Part shown: piece by piece, positions 1 through 10,000 of the stretch
Numbering within the stretch: the first letter of the stretch is position 1
Layout of the letters: each line of letters begins with the position of its first letter
NCBI GenBank assembly: GCA_026874595.1
Contig: CM049322.1
Coordinates: forward strand, 35,087,840 to 35,151,839
Direction: 5' to 3'
DNA length: 64,000 bases
Source of the DNA: Sipunculus nudus
Lineage: Eukaryota > Annelida > Sipuncula > Golfingiida > Sipunculidae
The notes under the pieces: generated by a model
The model's database searches: none
What the model was told of the DNA's origin: nothing
The model's input: only the letters and a program-made list of their open reading frames with translations
Made by a program: the position numbers and the translations under genes

Positions 1-405
1 GGCTGTGAAAGTTAAATCAAATGTACTTATAAGAAAAAATGTGACTTGGTCAAATTTAGGCAAAATTTAAGGTACCAATTTTTTATTTTTGCTAATATTT
101 TAAAAAATTTAACAGATTTTGATCTAATTTTGGGTATACAATTCAATTTTGATAAATTAAAGATATATTACTGGAAAAAAGTCCATAGCTTTAAAATGTT
201 TTGTGTAAAGTGATCAAATATCTTTCCTGATTTTTTACAAAATGCATTATGTTTGAGCCCATAACTTTTCTAAATCATAAAATACAGACCTAATTTCTGG
301 CATGTACATAGGAACTATATAGAGGAATATTTTTGGTAAATATGAGGCAAAACAAGTGAGTGGTTTTGTAGTTAGGCTGTCCTGAAATGTGAAAATAGGT
401 TTTTA
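1..405. repeat. interspersed repeat copy, family R1
   Basis: Shares GTGAAAATTAAATCAA-, GTCAAAGTTGGGCAAAATTT- and CATGTACATAGGAACTATAT-type words with 2440-2900 and 5495-5930. No coding potential. Confidence 0.8.
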
Positions 406-406
406 A

Positions 407-790
407 CTAGATGTGTCGGAATGACACGAATGCCCCTGCCTGGGGGAAATTAGAAACATTTGTTAAATTTTGTAAAATTTCAGGAGGTGTCGTATGGTCA
501 AAAGTACAAAATGCAACAAGGGCAAAATGCAAACTCGATCTGTAATGGGTCATTATCAAGCAACACACCAAAAAATCAGGCCAGTATCTACAGGCATTGT
601 GAAAAAAAGTCCATACATATGCATTTTTCATAAAAATTTCTGTCTTTCATGAAATTTTCTATGTTCAGGATCTGTCATATGGTCAAAAATAGGTCAACTG
701 GGACGAAACGCAAACTCGATCTGTAAGTGGTCATCATGCGCCCACAGACCAAACATTTGGCCAGTATCTGTAAGCATTGCATTGCAAAAC
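407..790. repeat. two diverged copies of the 180-bp repeat
   Basis: Preceded by GTCGGAATGACACGAATGCC and a short C/G hairpin. Contains CGCAAACTCGATCTGTAA-type words about 182 bp apart (near 530 and 712). Same family as 3660-4842. Confidence 0.8.
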
Positions 791-929
791 CAGAATATTA
801 GCAAAAGCTGATAATCAGTCATAAATTTAAATTGGAGCGGTATGTACCATGTTTCATAACAATCCACCAAATGCTTCCTGAGAAATAAGCTCCTAAGTTT
901 TTTTTTTCTATACTAAGCTCTGTGACCTT

Positions 930-1215
930 AAAAAGTAGGTCATATCACCCATCTTTGAACTTGACCAAGATTATGTAAATATCATGCAATAGCACTGAAG
1001 AAATGAAGTTCCTGTGTTGAATACCTTTGGAGATATCCTGCACAAAAGGCCAAAATTGAAAAATCTGATAAAAATTCATTAAAAATTCAGAAATTGTAGG
1101 TGGTGCCACCAAAATTGTGACCATCATTCCAAACGATCATAGTAACGTTTGTGAAAATCCACACAATGGTTCCTGAGATATAAGCTTCTGAGTGTTTTTG
1201 TATAATCAGCTCTAA
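930..1215. repeat. R2 repeat copy (GGTGGYGCCACCAAAAYTGT type)
   Basis: The same order of words (AACTTGACCAAGAT, GAGATATCCTGC, TCAGAAATTG, AGGTGGCGCCACC-like) recurs at 3148-3430 and 3440-3570, roughly 300 bp apart. Confidence 0.75.
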
Positions 1216-2224
1216 AACAAAGAACAAGGGACCTATGGGTCACTGTGCTCAGCTGACATTAACCTTGAAGGTAAAAATCTAAAATAATATCAAATGGAGA
1301 TAAAGTGTAAGAGGAAGAGGTAATAAAGGCCAAAGTTGGTTTATATGATTGGTTTGTATTGATGAGCAAGAAATTGTTGCAAAAAATATTTTGTGACCTG
1401 ACCATGTGTTTCCTAATGTTGAAACTAAAGCATGTGAGCAGTTTGTGAACAAATGATCTGTACTATTACCATGATCATTAGTTGGTTTTTCGATTAACTG
1501 TTGACATTTCAGTAGTTTACACATTTTTTCAATTGAATCTATTTTTTTGTATAATATATATTATTAAATATATATGTATTTTTTTATGAAATGTATACAG
1601 TTGAAGTATAGCTAGTTAACAACATAAAACAGGGCAAACAAAGCCTGATCTCAAATTCTGCTACGGCAGGAAAATAATGAACAAATGTTTGTATTAAATC
1701 CTGATTTTTTTATCACATCAATTATTTTCTAATTTAAGTTTATATTTCTATACATTTCCAATTTAACATATATATCTGAATATAAAAGTTGATTCATAAT
1801 TCTCAATTGCATCATCATAAATCTCAATCTTGTCAGATAACACCACATCATGCATACAAATGTTTATTTATTTTTTACCACAAAAATATATCTTTTAAAT
1901 CTGCAAAACAATAAATATCTAAAAATAATACTTGATTTAGATTTAACAATTTTTAATTGTGTCTTTATTTATCCATAATGTGCTTCATATTTTATAACAA
2001 TTTAAGCATACTGATGGGTTCAATTTTATTTGTTAAAATCATTTAAAAGAAAATTGATTTCTTTAAAAATGCTACATTACACAACATTGCATCTTCTGGA
2101 TTACACCTTGAATTATTTTTTCAAGGAAAGTTTTTGCATATCGGAGTGGAAACAGCATTACAATTAAGGAGATACAGTGAAAACAATAACAATTACTGCA
2201 TAACACTTGGTGGGTTGGGTTTGC

Positions 2225-2253
<29 letters not shown>
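2225..2253 (+). repeat. 29-base G homopolymer
   Basis: Uninterrupted G run. It creates polyproline open frames on the opposite strand that are not genes. Confidence 0.98.
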
Positions 2254-2255
<2 letters not shown>

Positions 2256-2288
2256 GATTGGGGTGGTGATATGAGAATAACTGTACAC

Positions 2289-2379
2289 CTGTCACAGCAG
2301 GGGATCTCCCCAAGTGACTGTAACAAATCAGAAACCCTGGCACAGCTGACTTCCAGTGACCTGGAGTGGGACCCTGCAT
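2289..2379 (-). CDS. possible additional KMT2 exon (uncertain)
   Basis: A 91-bp GC-richer, non-repetitive island between repeat copies. On the minus strand it is bounded by ctttgattacag and by ACAG/GTGTAC. The two leading bases complete a codon with the phase-1 end of exon 7, giving D-AGSHSRSLEVSCARVSDLL and then QSLGEIPCCD. It has no recognisable homology and leaves in phase 2. It could equally be unique sequence inside repeats. Confidence 0.27.
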
Positions 2380-2439
2380 CTGTAATCAAAGCAAGTGACT
2401 ACAGAAAAAAAAAATCAATAACTAGTTTAATTTTCAAGC

Positions 2440-3147
2440 TTTTATTTTCGAATTTCAGATTTAGACAAACTAAATATTTATGTTTACATGCTGTGAAAAT
2501 TAAATCAATGGTGCTTACAGGAAAAAAACGTGCCATGGTCAAAGTTGGGCAAAATTTAAGGTACTGATTTTTTTTTTATGCTAATAACTTAAAAAATTTA
2601 CAAAATTCAGATCTAATTTTGGGTAAACAATTGAATCTTAATTAAACATAGTTATATACTTGAGAAAATAGACTCTAGTTTCAAAATTTTTCATGTTAAG
2701 TGAGTTATTATTTTTTCCTGATTTTTTACAAAATCCATTATGTTTGGGCCCATTACTTAAAAAATTTATACTTTACAGACTTAATTTCTGGCATGTACAT
2801 AGGAACTATATAGAGGAATATTTATGGTAAATATGAGGAAAAACAGATGAGTGGTTTTGATATTAGGCAGTCCTGAAGTGTGATAATAGGATTTTAATAA
2901 AAAATTGAGGTTTTTTCTTAATTTCTCAAAGGAACAAAGTCGCAAAGACCCAGTTTTCGGCTTGGTAGGAGATCTTGGGGACATCTAACATTATGCTGAA
3001 TTTTGGATTCCTAGGTCTTACGGTTTCAAAACGTGCCACATCTACGGACGGACGGACGGACGGACGGACGGACAGACGGACAGACGGACGGACGACGGAC
3101 AATGGACCACGACTATAGCTCAGATGACTTATAGTCAGCTGAGCTAA
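2440..3147. mobile_element. R1 repeat with GACG tract and terminal palindrome
   Basis: Ends in a (GGAC)n tract (3048-3100), GGACCACGAC and the hairpin TAGCTCAGATGACT-TAT-AGTCAGCTGAGCTA (3116-3146; one mismatch in a 14-bp stem). Confidence 0.8.
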
Positions 3148-3570
3148 AAATAGGTCAAGGTCACCCAACTTTGCACTTGACCAAGATTTTGTTGATATAC
3201 ATCTTCACTGATGAAATAAAATTCCAACCGTGAATCCTTTTAGAGATATCCTGCTCACAAGGCCAAAATTGAAAAACCCGATAAAAATTGACTAAAAAAT
3301 CAGAAATTGCAGGTGGCGCCACCAAAACTGTGCAGAATGTACAGACCATCAGTCCCAATGAGCATAGTAAGTTTTGTGAAAATCCACACAATGGTTCCTG
3401 AGATATAAGCTTCTGAGTGTTTTTCTATAATCAGCTCTAAAATGTAGAAAAATGGGTCAAGGTCACCCATCTTCGAACTTGACCAAATTTTATCCATATA
3501 CATCTTCACTGATGAAATAAAATTCTTACGGTGAATCTTTTTAGAGATATCCCGCTCACAAGGTAAAAGT
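3148..3570. repeat. two R2 repeat copies
   Basis: TAGGTCAAGGTCACCCAACT (3152) and GGGTCAAGGTCACCCATC (3454) open two copies; each contains AGGTCAAGGTCA-type half-sites. Confidence 0.8.
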
Positions 3571-3659
3571 TAACAAACGCGGGACGGACGGATGCCGGAC
3601 AGACGCCGGACGGACAGACAGACAGCTTGGGTGATTACAATAGCCCATCAGCCTATGAG

Positions 3660-4842
3660 CTGAAGGCTTAAAACGGCTGTACATGTACATTGTCATGAAA
3701 ATTTATATTTTTCATGAAATTTTCTATGTTTAGGGGCTGTAAAACAATCAAAAGTAGGTCAACCAGGACGAAACGCAAACTCGTTCTGTAACTGGTCATT
3801 ATCTGCCCACACACCGAAAATCAGGGCAGTACCTGCAGGCATTGGGGGGAAAAGTCTGTACATGTGTATTTGTCATGAAAATTTATGTTTTTTTCATGAA
3901 ATTTTCTATGTTCATGAGCCGTAAAACCTGCAAAAGTAGGTCAACCGGGACAAAGTGCGAACTCGATCTGTAACTGGTCAACATCTGCCCACACACCAAA
4001 AATAAGGCCAATATCTGCAGGCATTGCGAAAAAATGTCCGTACATGTGTATTTGTCATGAAATTTTCTATTTTTCATGAAATTTTCTAAGTTTATGAGCC
4101 GTAAAATGGTCAAAAGTAGGTCAACCGGGACGAAACGCGAACTCGATCTGTAACTGGTCATTATCTGCCCACACACCAAAAATCAGGCCAATATCTGCAG
4201 GCATTGTGAAAAAAAGTCCGTACATGTGTATTTGTCATGAAAATTTCTATTTTTCATGAAATTTTCTAAGTTTAGGAGCCGTAAAACGGTCAAAAGTATG
4301 TCAACCGGGACGAAACGCGAACTCGATCTGTAACTGGTCATTATCTGTCCACACACCAAAAATCAGGCCAATATCTGCAGGCATTGTGAAAAAAAGTCCG
4401 TACATGTGTATTTGTCATGAAAATTTCTTTTTTTCATGAAATTTTCTAAGTTTAGGAGCTGTAAAACAGTCAAAAGTAAGTCAACCGGGACGAAACGCAA
4501 ACTCAATCTGTAACTGGTCATTATCTGCCCACACACTAAAAATAAGGCCAATATCTGCAGGCATTGCGAAAAAAAGTCCGTACATGTGAATTTGTCATGA
4601 AAATTTCTATTTTTCATGAAATTTTCTAAGTTTAGGAGCCGTAAAATGGTCAAAAGTAGGTCAACCGGGACAAAACGCTAACTCGATCTGTAACTGGTCA
4701 TTATCTGCCCACACACCAAAAATCAGGCCAATATCTGCAGGCATTGCGAAAAAAAAGTCCGTACAACTGTTTGATTTCGGAATGACGGAATGATGGACAT
4801 GGGTAAAACTATATGCCCCAGCCACTTTGTGGCGGGGGCATA
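3660..4842. repeat. 180-bp tandem array (about six units) with terminal hairpin
   Basis: GCATTG(T/C)GAAAAAAAGTCCG recurs at 4021, 4201, 4381, 4561 and 4741, an exact 180-bp period; earlier units are less regular. Each unit carries AAAAGTAGGTCAACCGGGAC and GAACTCGATCTGTAACTGGT. The array ends with TATGCCCCAGCCAC-TTT-GTGGCGGGGGCATA (4812-4842), a near-perfect hairpin of the kind that ends bivalve Helitron-like elements. Confidence 0.93.
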
Positions 4843-5289
4843 ACAAAACTGCATCTACAAAATTATTCCTTGAATCCCTATTAAAATGTTTTGCACATTT
4901 GAGTTTTCAGTACATGCTTTATTTTATTCACCGAAATAAAATAAAAGATTCAGTACTTTTGATAACATAAAAACATCTTTTCATATAAAGTATACACACT
5001 GTTGGTTGAATGAGGGTCAAACAATATCATTATGCTAATTACAATCTCAGCTATAATTAATTACTGGAATTAATAGTCAATTTCACACCTGGTGAAGTTT
5101 TACTCTTCTGAAGTAAAGCATTACTTATCTGATGAACATCCACATTTTCATAGCAATACATCACTTTGTGGACACAATTAAATGTGCACTTTAATCATTG
5201 TAACCCTGGTGGTACAATACAAAATCTAAAATGTAGCATGTCCAAGAATAAAATAAAATACAGAAAATTATTACATTCATCTAGTTTAT

Positions 5290-5430
5290 GCACCAGCTGG
5301 GGGGGGGGTGAGTGCAGGGCAGAGGGGAAGCCTGCTAGTAGTGGCCAAGCTGGGCCAAGGCAAGCTGCCTGGGGTGGGTTACATAATGCAAGTGAAGGCT
5401 GTACTACTAGGTGGGCCCGATGTAAACAAC
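5290..5430. other. unexplained GC-rich island
   Basis: A block of about 140 bp, much more GC-rich than its flanks, between R1 copies. It has an open frame on each strand, no recognisable protein and no convincing splice borders. May be unique sequence or part of a repeat. Confidence 0.4.
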
Positions 5431-5494
5431 ACTTGACATGGTGTATGAAAACTAGAATAAAAGCTACTCTTTTCAAACAATTTCTTTGAAATTT

Positions 5495-6403
5495 CAGATT
5501 TTAAAAGATCAAATCCTTATGTATATATGCTGTGAAAATAAAAGCAACAGTACTTACAGGGAAAAAACGTGCCACTGCCAAATTTGGAAAAAATTTAAGG
5601 TATTGATTTTTTATTTATGCTAATAACTTGAACAATTTGCAAAATTCAGATCTAATTTTGGGTAAACAATTGAATCTTGATTAAATAAAGTTATATTCCT
5701 GAAAAAAAGTCTCCAGCTTCAGCAATTCTCATGTTAAGTGAGCAAATATATTTCCTGATTTTTAAAAAATTTGCATTATATTTGGGCCTATAACTTCAAA
5801 ATAATACCCAATACTGAACTAATTTTTTGGTATGTGCACAGAAAATGTATGGAAGAATATGAATACTAAATCTGATCAAAAACAGATCAGTGGTTTTGAT
5901 ATTAGGCAGCCTTGAAGTGTAACAATGGCTTTTTTATGGAAAACGGAGGTTTTTCCTTAATATCTCGAAGGAACGAAGTTCTAATGACCCAATTTTTGGT
6001 ATGGTAGGAGATTTTGGGGACATCTAATGGTATGCAGAATTTTGGATTCGTAGGTCCAATGGTGTCGAAACGTGCCAGTCTTACGGATGGACATCCGGAC
6101 AGACGGATGGACAGACAGACAGACGGACGATGGACAATGGACCACGACTATAGCTCAGATGACTTATAGTCAGCTGAGCTAAAAATTGAGGTTTTTCCTT
6201 CATTTCTCAAAGGAACAAAGTCGCAAAGACCCAGTTTTCGGCTTGGTAGGAGATCTTGGGGACATCTAACATTATGCCGAATTTTGGATTCCTAGGTCTT
6301 ACGGTTTCAAAATGTGCCACATCTACAGACGGACGGACAGACGGACGGACGACGGACAATGGACCACGACTATAGCTCAGATGACTTATAGTCAGCTGAG
6401 CTA
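5495..6403. mobile_element. R1 repeat followed directly by a second truncated copy
   Basis: The first copy ends with the palindrome at 6151-6181. A second copy starts at once (ATTGAGGTTTTTCCTT) and ends with the same palindrome at 6373-6403. Both have GACGGACGG tracts before the end. Confidence 0.8.
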
Positions 6404-6866
6404 AAAAACCTTTAGATTAACAGCCCTAATATATAGCCTGTGAAAAAAATCAATTCAATTACCGATTCCTTATCTTCAATTCAATTCTGTATTCACTTCT
6501 TAAATAAAGAAGTAATTTTCAGACTTTGAAGAATAAAAACAATTTAACCAACCAGATGTTAGTTAATTTCAGCAAATAAAAGAAAAATGTAGCTCTTCCT
6601 CTGTTTGGCACTGCCATATATGTTTCAATGTAAGTAGAGTCTTCCAACACCGTAGGATTAAAGTAGATTTAGGTCACATGTGATAAAGAGCTTCCACATC
6701 CAGAACTGCTCTGTCAGATTTGAGAGCTCACAGGACTTCAGGATGAAACACGCAAAAAATACTAATAAAAAAGAACTGATTCAGAGGTTAATAATTTTTA
6801 TGCATTGTTACACCCGTACCTAATATACATGAAAAGTACATATGTATGAACATATAAGAAGGCTAC

Positions 6867-7046
6867 CTTGTATGTTTCGGATCTTCTGGATCTGATCTTC
6901 AGTTAGATTTGACAAGTCTACTTTCTTGGCAAAACTTCTGGGGACTTTCTTTTGAGGGGGGCTTTTAATAGTGACGACTTCATCCCGATCATCCCTCGCC
7001 CGCCGAATGATCTCCTCCATGGACATGTCGTCAGAATCAGGTGTGC
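6867..7046 (-). CDS. KMT2A/B (trx): KMT2 exon 7: acidic-basic linker before the expected CXXC domain
   Basis: 180 bp, acceptor gattttacag, donor CAAG/GTAGCC, phase 1-1. It reads GTPDSDDMSMEEIIRRARDD, then a basic KSPPQKKVPRSFAKK stretch and LSNLTEDQIQKIRNIQG. No named domain. It should lead to the CXXC exon, which I could not find in the remaining 6.8 kb on this strand, so CXXC is presumably further left. Confidence 0.85.
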
Positions 7047-10000
7047 CTGTAAAATCAAATTCACTAACTTTAATTTTTAATTTTTTTTTTTAAATTTGTT
7101 ATATCTATTCCTTTCTTCAGATACAAACAAGTCACATTTACTTGTACTCATTCTAAGATATTTTCTTTTATAGGTAGAATTTTAGATTAATCCATCCTAT
7201 GCCCAAGGTTTCAATACTCTAGGATATATATATATATATCCTTCTTTACTTAAAATCATATCATGTATGAACTTTAAAGAACACTAGACAATGGTGACCC
7301 GTTGGATCCCATTGCAGAGGACGGGTAAATTGCCGCGTATTGCATGGCAAGACCTAAAAGGTAGGGAACTCCCCAGACCTGTAAGATAGCTGCATCTGGT
7401 GAATGATATGGAACTTATCTAAATATGTCTTTGTGGTAACGCGCCAAGGTGAAGGTCAGTGATGGCCAGCGGTGTGATTTTGTGCAACAGACCTGCCATG
7501 TGATAATGCTGACGGGAATTCAATTGTGGAAAAGTGGAAGGGCCAAATTGGTGGGCATTCTGTGAGTAAGGGCATAAGACTGATGCTGATAGCAAAATTG
7601 GCCCACTCTCATGGCCCGTTTCTGCTTGAGTTCTGGGACAAATAAACATACAAACAGGACAATTGTAGTAGTATACAGAAGGATACACGAACAATTAGCC
7701 ATGATATGAAATATAATTAATTGTGACCAATGTCAGTGACATGAACACGCTCATGCCATCCGTGTCAAACCACGCATCTTCATAGATCATAATTTTTCAA
7801 GCTTCCAACCAGTGGGTTTTTTTATCTTTCATGTTTCAGTTCCTTGTTTAGTAGTCCTCACGCAAACTTGGTCACACAATCTTGTAAAGACTGTGACACT
7901 CGTGCAAAGAAAAAGTGCTTACAGTTACACAGAACGGTTACATTGAATAAAACAGGGGAATATGAGATAGCAAGTCCTGGTTTGCTGATAAATTTTTGTT
8001 TTCAGCCAAAATTAAACTAATACTGTGAGATAAGAAACATTATTTCAAATTTGTATGTGCCTTTAAAATTTAGACTTAATAAGATTATCTGACAGGGGTA
8101 GGACGTAGCGTAGTGGTTAAGGCTTTGGGACTTTGGAGCTGACGATCCCCTGTTCGAAACCCCACAGGTGCCTCAATGGCATAATGGTGTAACTCTTTTT
8201 AGAACCTCAGAGATTTGATCTCATGTCTTACTGACAAGATAGGACTTCAGGATTTATTTCTAACCTGAGCACATAAAAACCTGAAATCCAGAAAACTTAC
8301 TAACAATAACATATCATTCTAATAATATGGGTAAACCTTCATATTCATTCAACAGAGTGTCACCAACAGGCCATAAACCTATCCTAAAAAAAAATTTTTT
8401 TAAAAACTTGCAAAAAGATACCTTACCTGGACGATCCATCTCCTCTTTATGCCAAACCTTCTCTTTTTCTTGCAGGGGGAGCGCGCTGAGTCGGAGTTTC
8501 GGCGGAGCTGCTGGAAACAATGCTGGTCGACCTAATGCCACAGCTGCTTTCCGACAAACGTGCTTAATCCTGGGCCCTCGACCAAATGATACGCCATCAT
8601 TTTGAGAGCTGGTGCTGCCCTCTGGGGAGCTAGCAGGATGATTGCAATCAACATTGCCCTCTGGTGGGGCACTCTGAGTCCAAGGCACATCTGTAATAAC
8701 TTTTAGTTGCGGAAAATCAGGTAGGTTAGTGGATGGTGCAGGGCTAATGTCAAAAGTCAAAGCACTATGATTCGGTAATAACTGGTCGTTTTCAAGAAAA
8801 GAGTGACTAGGAACGCCATCTGGTGGTGATAATGTAGCACTGCTTCCGGACTTTGTACTCTCAGGAGATTGTATAACAAGTCCCTTGGTTTCTGTTGACC
8901 CTTCACCTTTGACCTCTTGGGTTTCTGAAAAATTTAAACATACAAGCAGGTAACACATTATAAAACATTTATAGCTCAAGGTCAATATAATAAAATTAAG
9001 TGCATTTAAATATCATTCTTTGCATAAAATGTCATTAAAGCCTGGCATACACATTACGACGTGACCTGACCAACTCTACACATCCCTATTGAACAGGTTT
9101 CTTCACTTCGTCTACGGTTTCTCCCAGTGTTTGACCCTGCAGACTGACAACAACCGGGGTGCATACACATTACAACCCAACTTAACCGATTCGATGGTAC
9201 TTAATTGAGGCGGTACATTCAAATCAGCAAAACTGGAGACAAGCTTGTGTCAAATGAAAGCAGAGTCATTGATACATGTCATTTTATTTATCAGTGTACA
9301 TGTATTTATCTATATCTTACCCTTTCAATTCTCCCCATCCCATAGCTGAATAGTTTTTGTTTTATATAATATTAACAATACTCTTCGATGTCCTGTGATA
9401 TACATTGTATATTCTACATTCAAGAACATGTAGCATGCTGATATTATCCTGCCATTGCACTGGGGACACTGGCTATACAGATCTATTCATATATAATGCG
9501 CACACAGTGCAAAAGTTATGTTATATTGTACTTCTCTACACCATACAATATTTTCCCGGACGATCACATGACCAAGATACTCATGTGGTCAGAGGCGTAG
9601 CTGTGATTGGTTGTTGACTGTGCCTCTGGACGATGCGACTAAACTGGACACAATTTTTCTGACACTGTCAGTCACCAAAAACTGAGCGAACTGGTGCCGA
9701 CTGTGGTTGAGTCACGTTGTTATCACACATACACATTGCAATGCGACTCAACTCAACAGTTTTTGACCTGTTGAGTTGAGTTGAGTTACAACACGTATGC
9801 CGCCTTTAGTTTATACAGTTTTTATGCAGTTTACTACTTTTTAAATAAGTGAACATTTTTGTGTATCTGGTATCTACAGAAATTACAATATCACCTTATC
9901 TGAGATAAATCTGGAAATTCAAGTTTAACAACAAACCAGATTAAAAATTTAAAAACTGACAATTCAAATACATTATTTCCCCGAGTCATGTGGATGCTAC

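Noticed and set aside
2072-2389. Polyproline minus-strand proteins
   Set aside because: Produced by the 29-base G run. Only the splice-bounded 2289-2379 part is kept, as uncertain.
1-6800. CXXC, PHD or SET exons of KMT2
   Set aside because: I looked for the CXXC cysteine pattern on the minus strand in this span and found none; these exons must lie left of the window.
7419-7702. 91-codon minus-strand frame with cysteines
   Set aside because: No splice context and no domain; probably a repeat remnant in a KMT2 intron.
8327-8605. 92-codon plus-strand frame
   Set aside because: Antisense of KMT2 exon 6.
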